Counted from the stretch's first letter, positions 1 to 12,459 are shown. The stretch: DNA of 64,000 bases from Streptoalloteichus hindustanus (GCF_900129375.1 NZ_FQVN01000010.1:1-64000), one strand, 5' to 3'. Notes: a model not told the origin generated them from the sequence alone. Numbers and translations are program-made.

Positions 1-115
1 GGCGAGAAGTGCCGAGAGTCAGCGAGACGCGTTTGCCCTGTTCAAGCCCGTAGTTGGGGCCACAGCGCAGGTCACGCGCGTAGCGCGATCACTTCATCGC
101 GATCTGGTTCACTCT

Positions 116-2125
<2,010 letters not shown>

Positions 2126-2180
2126 GCGCCCAGCCTGGCAGGCCGGGCCGTCCGGCGCAGCCGTCGGGCACGATGGCCAC

Positions 2181-3467
2181 GTGGAACTCCGCATCCCCGA
2201 CCGGTCGCTGGTCGTGCTGGTCGGCGCCGCGGGGTCGGGCAAGTCGACCTTCGCCCGCCGCGCCTTCTCCCCCACGCGGGTGCTGTCCAGCGACGCCTTC
2301 CGCGCGATGGTCGCCGACGACCCCGCGGACCAGGACGCCACGGCCGACGCCTTCGAGCTGCTGCACAGCGTGGCCCGGAAGCGCGTGGCGGCCGGCCGGC
2401 TGACCGTCGTGGACGCCACCAACGTGGAGCGCAAGGCGCGCGCCCCGCTCGTCCAGCTCGCGAAGGAGCACGACGTGCGTCCGGTCGCGGTGGTGCTGGC
2501 GCTGCCGGAACAGGTGTGCCTGGAGCGCGCCGCCGCGCGGACCGACCGCGTCGTCGACCCCGACGTGGTGCGCCGGCAGGTCGAGCTGCTGCGGACCTCG
2601 GTGAACGGCCTCGCCGGCGAGGGGTTCCGGACGGTGCACGTCCTGCGCACCCCGGAGGAGGTCGACGCGGCGGAGGTCGTGGTGGAGCCGCTGCGCAACG
2701 ACCGGCGCGACGCGACCGGGCCGTTCGACGTGATCGGCGACGTGCACGGCTGCCGGGCGGAGTTGGAGGAGCTGCTGCGCCGGCTCGGCTGGGTGCTGCG
2801 CCGGGACGAGCGGGGGCGGGCGACCGGGGCGCACCACCCCGAGGGGCGGACCGCGGTGTTCCTCGGAGACCTGGTCGACCGGGGTCCCGACACGCCCGGG
2901 GTGCTCCGGCTGGCCATGGGGATGGTCGAGGCCGGCACGGCGCTGGCCGTCCGGGGCAACCACGAGGACAAGCTCGTGCGGGCCCTGGACGGGCGCAGGG
3001 TCGCGGTGCGGCACGGCCTGGGCGAGTCGTTGGCGCAGCTCGCGGCGGAGCCCGCGGAGTTCCGGCACCGGGTGCGGGAGTTCTGCGACGCGCTGGTCCC
3101 GCACTACCTGCTGGACGGCGGCCGACTGGTCGTGGCGCACGCCGGGCTGCCCGAGCGCCACCACGGCAAGGAGTCGGGGCGCGTGCGCAGCTTCGCGTTG
3201 TACGGCGACACGACCGGCGAGGTCGACGAATTCGGGCTTCCGGTGCGGTTGCCCTGGGCGCGGGACTACGGGGGCCGGGCGACGGTGCTCTACGGCCACA
3301 CGCCGACGCCCGAGGCGGTGTGGGTGAACAACACGATGTGCCTGGACACCGGATGCGTCTTCGGGGGCACGCTCACGGCGCTGCGCTACCCGGAGCGGGA
3401 AGTGGTCTGGGTGCTCGCCCAACGCGTCTGGTCGGAGCCGACGCGCCCGTTGGACCACTCGCGCTGA
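2181..3467 (+). CDS. Polynucleotide kinase-phosphatase-like protein without a ligase domain
   Basis: A 428-residue protein from the GTG at 2181. Residues 1-165 form a P-loop kinase with Walker A GAAGSGKS (about 15-22) and a VVDATN segment. Residues 180-428 form a PrpE/PP1-like metallophosphatase with the GDVHG, GDLVDRG and GNHED metal-binding motifs. The order kinase-phosphatase is that of bacterial Pnkp, which repairs RNA ends by 5' phosphorylation and 2',3' dephosphorylation. Pnkp of about 850 residues carries a third adenylyltransferase (ligase) domain; here the frame closes right after the phosphatase, so the ligase is absent. RNA or DNA end repair is inferred from domain order. A start in the overlap with the divergent gene (ATG at 2100) is possible but would add non-conserved residues. 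Confidence 0.85.
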   Translation: MELRIPDRSLVVLVGAAGSGKSTFARRAFSPTRVLSSDAFRAMVADDPADQDATADAFELLHSVARKRVAAGRLTVVDATNVERKARAPLVQLAKEHDVRPVAVVLALPEQVCLERAAARTDRVVDPDVVRRQVELLRTSVNGLAGEGFRTVHVLRTPEEVDAAEVVVEPLRNDRRDATGPFDVIGDVHGCRAELEELLRRLGWVLRRDERGRATGAHHPEGRTAVFLGDLVDRGPDTPGVLRLAMGMVEAGTALAVRGNHEDKLVRALDGRRVAVRHGLGESLAQLAAEPAEFRHRVREFCDALVPHYLLDGGRLVVAHAGLPERHHGKESGRVRSFALYGDTTGEVDEFGLPVRLPWARDYGGRATVLYGHTPTPEAVWVNNTMCLDTGCVFGGTLTALRYPEREVVWVLAQRVWSEPTRPLDHSR

Positions 3468-3509
3468 ACGACCCGCTTCCCGACGTCCGCCGCGTGCGGA
3501 GCCCCACCT

Positions 3510-3562
3510 CTCCGGACAGCCCCCACCCGCCCTGGGGGGCGAGCCCTGCTCCAGCCTATCGG
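3510..3562. repeat. 53-nt intergenic element, copy 1 of 4
   Basis: Core begins CTCCGGACAGCCCCCACCC and ends CTCCAGCCTATCGG. It contains a CCCCCA/TGGGGG hairpin with a 7-nt loop and a short GGGC-GA-GCCC hairpin. Near-identical copies lie at 33154, 40496 and 55984. On the minus strand it opens with CCGATAGGCT; in this copy TTGGAC lies exactly 17 nt upstream of TAGGCT, resembling a -35/-10 pair. The copy sits between convergent genes. The gene-free stretch 3468-3845 holds this element, a DnaA-like box cluster and a terminator. Confidence 0.9.
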
Positions 3563-3596
3563 CGAGTCACACGGCGTCCAAGGTGACAGCGCTCCG

Positions 3597-3760
3597 CTGT
3601 GGACAAATTCGGGTGACTGTGGACAACACCCCCGTCCCCCTGTGGACAACTCCGCCGATCCAGGCCAGAAGCACCACATCGGGGGATCACCGGAGAGGAC
3701 AACGGGTCGGCGAGGAGACAGCCGCCAGCCCGCCCAGCACCCAAGAAGTCCACTGTGGAC
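3597..3760. promoter_or_regulatory. Cluster of DnaA-box-like CTGTGGACAA sites next to repeat copy 1
   Basis: Three perfect CTGTGGACAA sequences start at 3597, 3617 and 3640, and a GTCCACTGTGGAC palindrome lies at 3748-3760. The reverse complement TTGTCCACAG contains the preferred actinomycete DnaA box TTGTCCACA. The first two boxes start 20 bp apart. No replication gene is nearby, so this is not an origin by context. A DnaA-titrating or DnaA-regulated site is inference. Confidence 0.6.
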
Positions 3761-3806
3761 AGAGCCCCACGCCGGCATGAGGTCACGTGGCGAGACAGGG
3801 ACACCA

Positions 3807-3840
3807 ATGCCGTCCCGGCCCCAGGAGGCCGGGACGGCAT
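3807..3840. terminator. Hairpin terminator, 14-bp perfect stem
   Basis: Arms 3807-3820 and 3827-3840 are perfect complements (ATGCCGTCCCGGCC) around a CCAGGA loop. It ends six bases from the stop codon of the minus-strand mca operon and probably terminates it. There is no T-run, as is usual in actinomycetes. Confidence 0.8.
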
Positions 3841-3845
3841 GAGCG

Positions 3846-4220
3846 TCACGCCGTGGCGGTGTGCCCGGTGCTGTTCTTCCTGCCCCTGTCCCGCGGTTTC
3901 GCGTCGGTCTTCGCGTCGACCTTCACGTCGGGCTTCGGACCCGACGCGCCGTCCCCCGACTTCCCGTCGCCCGACGTGCCGCCGGCCGGCTCGTCGAAGC
4001 TCGCCGGCAGCCGCTTCAGGTGCTTGGTCATCGAGCGGACCAGGAACACCACCGCGACGAAGAACAGGATCAGCAACAACAGGCCGACGGGCGAGGACTT
4101 GCCGAAGTCCTCACCCCGCCCCCCGGGATCGTTCGGCTTCGGCGTGGGCGGCTGCGCGACCACCGCCACCGACTCCGCGAAGCCGACGTGCCCCGGCAAC
4201 GGGCCCGACCAGGCCGTCAT
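3846..4220 (-). CDS. Small conserved membrane protein downstream of mca (Rv1083-like)
   Basis: A 124-residue protein with one clear transmembrane helix (about residues 45-64, [17 protein letters not shown]) followed by a basic stretch and a long charged, Lys/Asp/Gly-rich tail that is probably disordered and cytoplasmic. The ATG at 4220 overlaps the mca stop codon (ATGA), so the two are translationally coupled. M. tuberculosis has a small hypothetical membrane protein (Rv1083) in the same position, supporting a conserved but unknown link to mycothiol-dependent detoxification. No enzymatic motif is visible. Confidence 0.8.
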   Translation of the reverse strand: MTAWSGPLPGHVGFAESVAVVAQPPTPKPNDPGGRGEDFGKSSPVGLLLLILFFVAVVFLVRSMTKHLKRLPASFDEPAGGTSGDGKSGDGASGPKPDVKVDAKTDAKPRDRGRKNSTGHTATA

Positions 4221-5101
4221 GAGCAATGCACCTTCTCCCGCACTCCGGCGAACAGGTCGTCCTCCGGCAACGTCGTGTCCACCAGCGACCGCACCAGCTC
4301 GTACTCCTCGGTGGGCCACACCTCGCGCTCGACCTCCCTCGGCACCGCGAACCACCGGCTGTTGGGGTCGATCTGCGTGGCGTGCGCCTTCAACGCCTCG
4401 TCCCGCTGCTCGAAGTAGTCCGCGCACTCCACCCGGGTGGTCACGCGCTCCAGGACGTCAGCGCGGTCGGGGTCCCACCGACCCAGCCACTCACCGTACG
4501 GCGACTCGATGCCGCGCGCCTCCAGCGCCTCGTGGAACGTGGTGAGCTTCGCCCGGGAGAACCCGTGCGAGTAGTAAAGCTTGAGCGGCTGCCACGGATC
4601 CCCGACGCCGGGGAACCGGTCCGGGTCGCCGGCCGCGTCGAACGCGGCGACCGACACCTCGTGGCACCGGATGTGGTCCGGGTGCGGATACCCGCCGTTC
4701 TCGTCGTATGTGATCACCACGTGCGGCCGGAACTCGCGCATCACCCGCACCAGGGCCTCGGTGGACTCCTCCAGCGGGACCAGCGCGAAGCAGTCCTCGG
4801 GCAGCGGGGGCAGGGGGTCGCCCTCGGGCAGGCCCGAGTCGACGAAACCCAGCCAGTGATGCCGCACCCCGAGGATCTCGGCGGCGCGCGCCATCTCCCC
4901 CCGGCGGACGGCAGCCAGGTCGGCCAGCACCTCGGGGCGTTCCATGGCGGGGTTCAGGACGCTGCCCCGCTCCCCACCGGTACAGGTCACGACCATCACC
5001 TCGTGGCCCTCGGCCACGTAGCGGGCCGTGGTGGCCGCCCCCTTGCTGGACTCGTCGTCCGGGTGGGCGTGCACCGTCATCAGACGCAGCTTCTCGGCCA
5101 T
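4217..5101 (-). CDS. mca: Mycothiol S-conjugate amidase Mca
   Basis: A 294-residue zinc-dependent amidase of the LmbE/PIG-L fold. It hydrolyses mycothiol S-conjugates to a mercapturic acid plus GlcN-Ins, detoxifying electrophiles and antibiotics. The N-terminal zinc motif AHPDDE (H13, D16) and the later HPDH segment are present. Length and the [13 protein letters not shown] region fit Mca and its paralogue MshB; the neighbours (greA, DUF4307, the small membrane gene) match the Rv1080c-Rv1083 order and favour Mca. It starts at the ATG of [17 protein letters not shown]. It diverges from the DUF4307 gene across about 150 bp. The presence of mycothiol chemistry places the organism in the Actinobacteria. 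Confidence 0.94.
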   Translation of the reverse strand: MAEKLRLMTVHAHPDDESSKGAATTARYVAEGHEVMVVTCTGGERGSVLNPAMERPEVLADLAAVRRGEMARAAEILGVRHHWLGFVDSGLPEGDPLPPLPEDCFALVPLEESTEALVRVMREFRPHVVITYDENGGYPHPDHIRCHEVSVAAFDAAGDPDRFPGVGDPWQPLKLYYSHGFSRAKLTTFHEALEARGIESPYGEWLGRWDPDRADVLERVTTRVECADYFEQRDEALKAHATQIDPNSRWFAVPREVEREVWPTEEYELVRSLVDTTLPEDDLFAGVREKVHCS

Positions 5102-5251
5102 CGGCGACCGGTGTCCCTCCTCCCCGTCCACGGCCCCTGCCGACAGGCGTGCGAGCGGGACGGGAGATACTCGACAGGTACTAGCGACTGGGCGTCGCCG
5201 CCCATTGTCCCCGTCGGCATGACAGTTCCCGTTGGGAGGTCCGGACCACCG

Positions 5252-5707
5252 GTGGCCGAGACCGACAGCTCCGAGGCCGAGAGGGCCCTCGCCGACCGCT
5301 ACGGCCGCGTCGGTCGACGGCGGGCGCCGCGCTGGGCCTACCCCGTGCTCACGGCGGTGGTGGCGCTGGCCGGGCTGGCGCTGGCCGTCATCCTCTTCCG
5401 CAACCTCGGCTCTCCCCCGATCGAGGGAAAGCAGGTCGCGTACCGCGTGCTGGACGAGGGAGCCGTGGAGGTCGGCTTCGAGGTCGTGCGGGACCACCCG
5501 GACCGGGCCGCGATGTGCATCGTGCGCACCCGGTCGCAGGACGGCGACGAGGCCGGACGGCGGGAGGTCCTGGTGCCGCCGGGCACCGACCGGACCGTGC
5601 TGAACGCCGTGGTCAGAACGTCCAAGCGCCCCGTTACGGGGGAGGTGTTCGGCTGCTCGTACCAGGTTCCTGCATACTTGTCGAGCGAGCCGCGGCCAAA
5701 CAGGTGA
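5252..5707 (+). CDS. DUF4307 single-pass membrane protein (Rv1081c-like)
   Basis: About 151 residues from the GTG at 5252, which has a GGGAGGT ribosome-binding site 11 nt upstream; an in-frame ATG at 5219 lacks one. After a charged N-terminus ([15 protein letters not shown]) comes one transmembrane helix ([20 protein letters not shown]) and then a beta-rich extracytoplasmic domain, the DUF4307 layout. The function is unknown. The position between mca and greA is conserved in mycobacteria. Confidence 0.85.
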   Translation: MAETDSSEAERALADRYGRVGRRRAPRWAYPVLTAVVALAGLALAVILFRNLGSPPIEGKQVAYRVLDEGAVEVGFEVVRDHPDRAAMCIVRTRSQDGDEAGRREVLVPPGTDRTVLNAVVRTSKRPVTGEVFGCSYQVPAYLSSEPRPNR

Positions 5708-5782
5708 AACGCGGCCGCCGAGCGGGCCGTTGACGTCTTTCACGCCGACGGCTCGTTGCCAACGTGTTACCCTCGATGACAG

Positions 5783-5809
5783 CACGGCCCCAAGGCGGGC
5801 CGTGTTTTT
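5783..5809 (+). terminator. U-tailed hairpin in the greA leader
   Basis: CACGGCCC (5783-5790) pairs with GGGCCGTG (5797-5804) around CAAGGC, followed by TTTTT. It is the only hairpin in the window that I saw followed by a clear T-run. It lies 75 bp beyond the DUF4307 stop and about 75 bp before greA. A possible -10 (TACCCT, 5768-5773) just upstream would place it at the very start of a greA transcript. Confidence 0.75.
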
Positions 5810-5884
5810 CCGTTCCGGGCGGCACCGTGCCCGGAGCGTGCCGACCCGCAGCCGCGGGACCGGAGCAGACGAGGAGTGGTGACC

Positions 5885-6373
5885 GTGAGCGAGACCCAGG
5901 TGACCTGGCTGACCCAGGAGGCTTACGACCGGCTCAAGCACGAGCTGGACGAGCTCATCGCCAATCGCCCGGTGATCGCTGCGGAGATCAACGAGCGCCG
6001 GGAGGAGGGCGACCTCCGGGAGAACGGCGGCTACCACGCGGCGCGCGAGGAGCAGGGTCGTCAGGAGGCGCGGATCCGCCAGCTCCAGGAGCTGCTGCGG
6101 ACCGCCAAGGTCGGTGAGGCCCCGACGGAGTCGGGCGTCGCCCACCCCGGCAGCGTCGTCACCATCCGTTACGAGGACGAGGACGAGACCGAGACGTTCC
6201 TGCTCGCCGCCCGCGAGGAGGGCTCGCACGGCAAGCTCGAGGTCTACTCCCCCAACTCGCCGCTCGGTTCGGCGCTGGTCGGCGCCAAGGAGGGCGAGAC
6301 CCGGCAGTACGAGCTGCCCAACGGCAACACCATGAAGGTGACCCTGCTGAAGGCGGAGCCGTACCGAGGCTGA
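5885..6373 (+). CDS. greA: Transcription elongation factor GreA
   Basis: 162 residues. GreA enters the RNA polymerase secondary channel and stimulates cleavage of backtracked RNA. The N-terminal antiparallel coiled coil carries the family pattern [20 protein letters not shown] with acidic tip residues. The C-terminal FKBP-like domain ends in the typical [14 protein letters not shown]. The GTG at 5885 is chosen because GAGGAG lies 8 nt upstream; two further in-frame GTGs (5876, 5879) overlap that site. A U-tailed hairpin in the leader could attenuate it. Followed by a strong terminator. Confidence 0.95.
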   Translation: MSETQVTWLTQEAYDRLKHELDELIANRPVIAAEINERREEGDLRENGGYHAAREEQGRQEARIRQLQELLRTAKVGEAPTESGVAHPGSVVTIRYEDEDETETFLLAAREEGSHGKLEVYSPNSPLGSALVGAKEGETRQYELPNGNTMKVTLLKAEPYRG

Positions 6374-6395
6374 GCCCGCGTCCCCCCGATCACCC

Positions 6396-6427
6396 GAGGC
6401 CCGCCGTCGACTCCGACGGCGGGCCTC
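6396..6427. terminator. Bidirectional terminator between greA and the Lrp gene
   Basis: A 14-bp perfect stem: GAGGCCCGCCGTCG (6396-6409) and its complement (6414-6427) around ACTC. The genes on either side converge. Confidence 0.88.
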
Positions 6428-6502
6428 GTGCCGTGTCCGGGTCGGGTCCGGCCCGGACACCGGGGGTTCGGCCGCGGGGGTTCGGCCGCCGGGGCTGCGC
6501 GG

Positions 6503-8379
<1,877 letters not shown>

Positions 8380-8415
8380 TCCCGCGGGGGCGCCGCGCCC
8401 CCGGGACCGGACCCC

Positions 8416-8447
8416 ACGATGCCCCCGGCCCGCGCCGGGGGCATCGT
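8416..8447. terminator. Terminator downstream of hpd
   Basis: A 13-bp perfect stem (ACGATGCCCCCGG, 8416-8428, with 8435-8447) around CCCGCG, between convergent hpd and ilvA. Confidence 0.87.
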
Positions 8448-8502
8448 CCTGTCCGGAGCACTCCCCCCGCGCGCAGAGAGGGAGTGAGTCCACAAAGGAC
8501 AG

Positions 8503-9711
8503 TCAGGGTTGCTCGGTCACCGTGTGGCCGGCCTCCCGCAACGCGGCCACGACCTCGCGTCGGTGGTCGGGGCCCCGGGTCTCCATGTTCATGGCCACCT
8601 CGACCTCGCCCAGCGCCAGCAGGCCGGAGACCCGCGAGTGCTCGATGTCGAGCACGTTGCCGCCGAGCCGGCCGACCAGCGCCAACAGCTCGGCCAGCGC
8701 GCCGGGGCGGTCCGGGATCCGCAGGCGCAGGGCCAGGTAGCGGCCGGCGGCGGTCATGCCGTGCTGGATGACGTGCAGCAGGAGCAACGGGTCGACGTTG
8801 CCCCCGGACAACACGGCCACGACCGGCGCGGGGAACCGCCCCGGGTACCGGGAGAACGCCGCCGCGGCGGCCACCCCCGCCGGCTCGACGACGAGCTTCG
8901 CCCGCTCCAGGCACAGCAGCAACGCCCGGGACAACGACTCCTCGTCCACCGTCACGATCTCGTCCACCAGGGCCGAGACGTGCGCGTAGGTCACCGGCCC
9001 CGGCTCCCGCACCGCGATGCCGTCGGCCATCGTCCGCGCCTCGGCGAGCCGCACGGGGTGCCCGACGGCCAACGAGGGCGGCCACGCCGCGGCCCGCTCG
9101 GCCTGGACCCCCACCACCCGCACCTCGGGCCGCAGCGGCTTCACCGCGGCCGCGACGCCGCTGAGCAGCCCACCGCCACCGGTCGGGACGAGGATGGTGG
9201 CCACCTCGGGAAGCTGGTCGAGGACCTCCAGACCGACCGTGCCCTGCCCGGCGACGACGTCGGGGTGGTCGAAGGGGTGGATCAGCTCGGCGCCCGTCTT
9301 GGCCGCGAACTCCCGCGCCGCCGCGAGCGCGTCCTCCAGGCTCTCGCCGTGCGACCGGACGTCGGCCCCGTAGCCGCGCGTCGCGGCGATCTTGGGCAGC
9401 GGCGCGCGCTCGGGCATGAACACGTTGGCCCGGATGCCCAGGAGCGAGGCGGCGAGCGCGACGCCCTGCGCGTGGTTGCCGATGCTGGCCGCCACCACGC
9501 CGCGCGACCGCTGGACCGGCGTCAGCCCGTGCAGGCGAACGTAGGCGCCGCGCACCTTGAACGAGCCGGCGCGTTGCAGGTTCTCGCACTTCAAATGGAT
9601 CGGGCCGTGGTCGCGGCCCAGGGCGCGGGAGGGTTCGAGCGGGGTCTGCCGGGCCACGCCGGCCAACAGCAGACGCGCGGCTCGGATCCGGTCCGGGCTG
9701 ACCAGCTCCAC
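8503..9711 (-). CDS. ilvA: Threonine ammonia-lyase with C-terminal ACT domain
   Basis: About 402 residues. PLP-dependent deamination of threonine to 2-oxobutyrate. The PLP lysine lies in AGSFKVRGAY, the PLP-phosphate loop in PTGGGGLLSG, and SIGNHAQGVA is the substrate-binding segment. Residues from about 325 (YLALRLRIPDRPGALAELLALV) form a single ACT domain, the architecture of TdcB-like/short IlvA enzymes. The GTG at 9711 is the best-placed start; no clear ribosome-binding site is seen, so it is uncertain by a few codons. Serine dehydratase activity cannot be excluded. Confidence 0.9.
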   Translation of the reverse strand: MELVSPDRIRAARLLLAGVARQTPLEPSRALGRDHGPIHLKCENLQRAGSFKVRGAYVRLHGLTPVQRSRGVVAASIGNHAQGVALAASLLGIRANVFMPERAPLPKIAATRGYGADVRSHGESLEDALAAAREFAAKTGAELIHPFDHPDVVAGQGTVGLEVLDQLPEVATILVPTGGGGLLSGVAAAVKPLRPEVRVVGVQAERAAAWPPSLAVGHPVRLAEARTMADGIAVREPGPVTYAHVSALVDEIVTVDEESLSRALLLCLERAKLVVEPAGVAAAAAFSRYPGRFPAPVVAVLSGGNVDPLLLLHVIQHGMTAAGRYLALRLRIPDRPGALAELLALVGRLGGNVLDIEHSRVSGLLALGEVEVAMNMETRGPDHRREVVAALREAGHTVTEQP

Positions 9712-9850
9712 GCGGACATGGTGGATCAGCGCGGAAGATCGAGTCCCGCCGACGCGCCGCCGGCCGGCCCGGTACGCTCGGACGCGCGTGGCCGTTGGCG
9801 CACACGCGGTCACTCCACGACGTCGAGCCACCGCTGCTGGGAGGTGTGAC

Positions 9851-10120
9851 ATGACGCGCCTGGGTCGGGGTACCGGAACGACCCCACTGGTCGCGTCCCT
9901 GGCCGCGGCCGTGGCGTTGGCCGGCGCGGCGGTGTTCACGGTGGCCAGGGCCGGATGCGCGGACCCCGGTCGCTACGTGTCCCGGGACGGGGTCGTCGAA
10001 CTGGTCGGCGGTTGCGTCGACCACGGCGACCTGCGCGAGGTCCCGCGCCTGGAGCACCCGAGGGTCGGGTCGCGCCAGGGCGAGACCCACTCCAACTCGC
10101 TGAACTTCTACGACCAGTAG
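9851..10120 (+). CDS. Small single-pass or secreted hypothetical protein
   Basis: 89 residues from the ATG at 9851, preceded by a textbook GGGAGGTGTGAC ribosome-binding region. A hydrophobic N-terminal helix (PLVASLAAAVALAGAAVFTVA) acts as a signal anchor or signal peptide. The short extracytoplasmic part has two cysteines (RAGCADPG and VGGCVDHG) that could form a disulphide, followed by a polar tail. Not recognised as a named family. It diverges from ilvA and has its own strong terminator, so it is a real monocistronic gene. Confidence 0.75.
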   Translation: MTRLGRGTGTTPLVASLAAAVALAGAAVFTVARAGCADPGRYVSRDGVVELVGGCVDHGDLREVPRLEHPRVGSRQGETHSNSLNFYDQ

Positions 10121-10138
10121 GCCAGTAGGACCGACGCC

Positions 10139-10174
10139 GAGGGGCCGTCCGACGGATCTGTCGGACGGCCCCTC
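10139..10174. terminator. Terminator between small gene and metB
   Basis: A 15-bp perfect stem: GAGGGGCCGTCCGAC (10139-10153) and its complement (10160-10174), loop GGATCT. It serves convergent genes. Confidence 0.88.
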
Positions 10175-10210
10175 GGTCGTGTTCCGGTCGTGCTCCTGGC
10201 CCTGCCCGGG

Positions 10211-11350
10211 TCAGCCGAGCGCCTGCACCAGGTCGGCGACCAGGTCGGCGCCGTCCTCGATGCCCACCGACAGCCGCACGAGGTCGTTGGGGACCTCCAG
10301 CAGGGAGCCCGCCGTGCTGGCGTGCGTCATCCGCCCCGGGTGCTCGATGAGCGACTCGATACCGCCCAGCGACTCGGCGAGCGTGAACAGCCGCGTGCGG
10401 GAGCAGACCTCCAGCGCGGCCTGCTCACCGCCGGCGACGGTGAACGACACCATGCCGCCGAACCGGCGCATCTGCTTGGCCGCCACCTCGTGGCCGGGGT
10501 GGGTGGGCAGGCCGGGGTAGAAAACCTGCTCGACCTTCGGGTGGTTGAGCAGCGCCTCGACGATCCGCTCGGCGTTGTCGGAGTGCTTCTCCATCCGCAG
10601 CGCCAACGTCTTGACGCCGCGCAGGGTCAGCCACGCGTCGAACGGGCCGGGCACGCCGCCGGCGCTGTTCTGCAGGAACGCGATCTGCTGGGCCAGCTCG
10701 TCGTCGTTGGTGACCAACGCGCCGCCGACGACGTCGGAGTGGCCGCCCAGGTACTTGGTGGTGGAGTGCAGCACCGCGTCGGCACCCAGCTCCAGCGGGG
10801 TCTGGATGTAGGGCGAGGCGAAGGTGTTGTCCACGACCAGCTTCGCGCCGGCACCATGCGCCACGTCCGCCAACGCCGTGATGTCCGCGATGTTGAGCAG
10901 CGGGTTGGTCGGCGTCTCGCACCAGATCACCCTGGTGTTGGGGCGGAGCGCGGCCCGGACCGAGTCCACGTCGGACAGGGGGACCGGGGTGTGCTCGACG
11001 CCCCAGTGCCGCAACACCTTGTCCACCAGGCGGAACGTGCCGCCGTAGGCGTCGTTCGGGATGACGATGTGGTCGCCGGGCCGGACCACCGCCCGCAGCA
11101 TAACGTCGCTGGCGGCCATGCCGGAGGCGAAGGCGCGGGCGTGCCGGCCGCCCTCCAGGGAGGCCAGGCACTCCTCCAGCGCCGTCCGGGTGGGGTTGCC
11201 GGTGCGCGAGTACTCGTAGCCACCCCGCAGCCCGCCCACGCCGTCCTGGGCGTAGGTCGAGGTGGCGTAGATCGGAACGATCACCGAGCCCGTGCCGGGG
11301 TCGGGATCCTGGCCGACGTGGATGGCCCTGGTGGCGAAGCCGTCACTCAT
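10211..11350 (-). CDS. metB: Cystathionine gamma-synthase
   Basis: 379 residues. A Cys/Met-metabolism PLP enzyme. The PLP lysine is K199 in HSTTKYLGGHSD; the EYSRTGNPTR and DNTFASPY motifs are present. Family members make cystathionine from O-succinyl/acetyl-homoserine and cysteine, or cleave it (gamma-lyase); the two cannot be separated by motif alone. The neighbourhood (RDD protein, cbs) is the Rv1077-Rv1079 order, where the gene is annotated metB, and together with cbs it forms a transsulfuration pair. A TAGGCT hexamer six bases before the ATG suggests a leaderless or very short transcript. Confidence 0.92.
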   Translation of the reverse strand: MSDGFATRAIHVGQDPDPGTGSVIVPIYATSTYAQDGVGGLRGGYEYSRTGNPTRTALEECLASLEGGRHARAFASGMAASDVMLRAVVRPGDHIVIPNDAYGGTFRLVDKVLRHWGVEHTPVPLSDVDSVRAALRPNTRVIWCETPTNPLLNIADITALADVAHGAGAKLVVDNTFASPYIQTPLELGADAVLHSTTKYLGGHSDVVGGALVTNDDELAQQIAFLQNSAGGVPGPFDAWLTLRGVKTLALRMEKHSDNAERIVEALLNHPKVEQVFYPGLPTHPGHEVAAKQMRRFGGMVSFTVAGGEQAALEVCSRTRLFTLAESLGGIESLIEHPGRMTHASTAGSLLEVPNDLVRLSVGIEDGADLVADLVQALG

Positions 11351-11356
11351 GTGCGC

Positions 11357-11362
11357 AGCCTA
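11357..11362 (-). promoter_or_regulatory. Putative -10 element of metB (TAGGCT)
   Basis: TAGGCT on the minus strand ends six bases before the metB ATG, which would make the transcript leaderless. The same hexamer precedes cbs and eno. No convincing -35 is seen. Confidence 0.5.
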
Positions 11363-11405
11363 GTCAGCGATGCCGCGGACCGACCCCGACGTAAGCCCAC
11401 CGGGC

Positions 11406-11435
11406 GGTCTGCCAGGCTGCGCGGCCTGGCAGACC
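11406..11435 (-). other. Perfect 12-bp hairpin upstream of metB
   Basis: GGTCTGCCAGGC (11406-11417) pairs perfectly with 11424-11435 around TGCGCG, 55 bp upstream of the metB start. It could terminate read-through from the gene upstream or act as an attenuator if transcription starts further upstream. I looked for conserved SAM-riboswitch segments and did not recognise any. Confidence 0.6.
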
Positions 11436-11569
11436 TGGGCGACCGTCCACCTGGTGGGACTCACGCGTCTGTCCTGGTCCTTGCCGTGTCTTCTCAGGGA
11501 CGTTCGGGCAACCCTCCCCGGCTGTCCCCTGGCGATGTCACTGCCGAGTGGATCTTCCTGTCGCCCGGA

Positions 11570-11636
11570 TCTCGCGCGCGACTACAGCCCTGTAGTAGGG
11601 GGAACCCCCATCTCAAGCATCGCGTCCGGGTCTGAC
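11570..11636. repeat. 67-nt intergenic element, copy A
   Basis: Begins TCTCGCGCGCGACTACAG, contains the perfect dyad ACTACAG-CC-CTGTAGT (11581-11596) and then GGGGGAACCCCC. The same arrangement recurs at 23025-23093. It sits in the 422-bp gap 11351-11772 between metB and the membrane protein gene. The dyad resembles operators of BlaI/CopY-type repressors (TACA...TGTA), but a repeat with no regulatory role is equally possible. Confidence 0.8.
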
Positions 11637-11772
11637 AAAAACGGGAGCTCGCGTCACCAGCTGGAGGGGAAGCTCCTGGGAAAACCCACGAAAGAGCGAA
11701 CTTCCTTTCGATCTTCGAGTTTCCCGATGCAAGACGTACGGGCGACGCCAGAAATGACCCGACTGGGCGTTG

Positions 11773-12459
11773 TCATCCGGACCAACCCTGCGGAGGGTGC
11801 CCGTATCCCGGTGCCTGCGGTGGTTGCGGAAACCCGCCCGGCTGACCGTACGCCCCCGGTTGGGCCATACCGGGCTGCGGACCGTAGCCCTGAGGCATAC
11901 CAGGACCGGTCGGCGGCCCGGCGGGGATGAACGCGGGCGCTCCCGATGCCTGGGCGCGCTTGTCGGCCAGGTACCGGATGGTCTGCGGGAGCAGAGCGAG
12001 AACCATCACCGCGATCCCCAGCACGACGTGGGCCAGCATCTGGATCGTCGCATTGTGGGCCAGGGGAGGTAGGCCGAACATCATCACGGTGACCGTCACG
12101 GTGACCAGTCCCGTTGCCGCGCCGACGAGGACCAGGACCTGGCCGGCCCGCTTGCCCAGCGCGAGGAGCAGCCCACCGAGGCCGAGGCACGGAAACCGGA
12201 CGAGCGTCAGCAGGGTGAACATGAACGACAGCGGTCCGGCCTTCATGCTGAGGATGAAGATCAGAGCACCGTTCACCGCCATGTCCACTATGCCCAAGCC
12301 CACCAGGGCCGCGGCGAAGAGAGCGACGATGGCCGCGAGGGTTGTGGTGACGTTGTTGGGCCGCTTGGCAATGGGCGCCGGTGGCGCCAGGGGACCGGGG
12401 TTGCCGTACTGGACCGGGTGGCCGGGCTGTTGCTGACCAGGCGGGCCGGGATTCCACAT
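11773..12459 (-). CDS. Polytopic membrane protein with Pro/Gly-rich termini
   Basis: 228 residues from the ATG at 12459 (MWNPGPPGQQQPG). A proline-rich cytoplasmic N-terminus precedes four hydrophobic helices: TTLAAIVALFAAALVGLGIV, GALIFIL...FTLLTLV, VLVLVGAATGLVTVTVTVMM and MLAHVVLGIAVMVLALLP. A C-terminal tail of PGYG/PQ repeats follows. No family recognised. The tail style resembles the adjacent RDD protein, and both lie on the minus strand with a strong terminator between them. Confidence 0.75.
   Translation of the reverse strand: MWNPGPPGQQQPGHPVQYGNPGPLAPPAPIAKRPNNVTTTLAAIVALFAAALVGLGIVDMAVNGALIFILSMKAGPLSFMFTLLTLVRFPCLGLGGLLLALGKRAGQVLVLVGAATGLVTVTVTVMMFGLPPLAHNATIQMLAHVVLGIAVMVLALLPQTIRYLADKRAQASGAPAFIPAGPPTGPGMPQGYGPQPGMAQPGAYGQPGGFPQPPQAPGYGHPPQGWSG

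Noticed and set aside
2126-2971. Upstream extension of the thioredoxin-domain gene frame (to 951 codons)
   Set aside because: The extension lies antisense to the kinase-phosphatase gene, has Ser/Arg/Thr shadow composition, and the family start is at 2125.
3597-3760. Chromosomal origin of replication
   Set aside because: DnaA-like boxes are present, but dnaA, dnaN, gyrB or rpmH are not near and the box number is small; similar small clusters recur three more times.
11351-11640. SAM riboswitch upstream of metB
   Set aside because: Hairpins are present, but I could not match conserved SAM-II/SAM-IV core segments; a covariance search would be needed.
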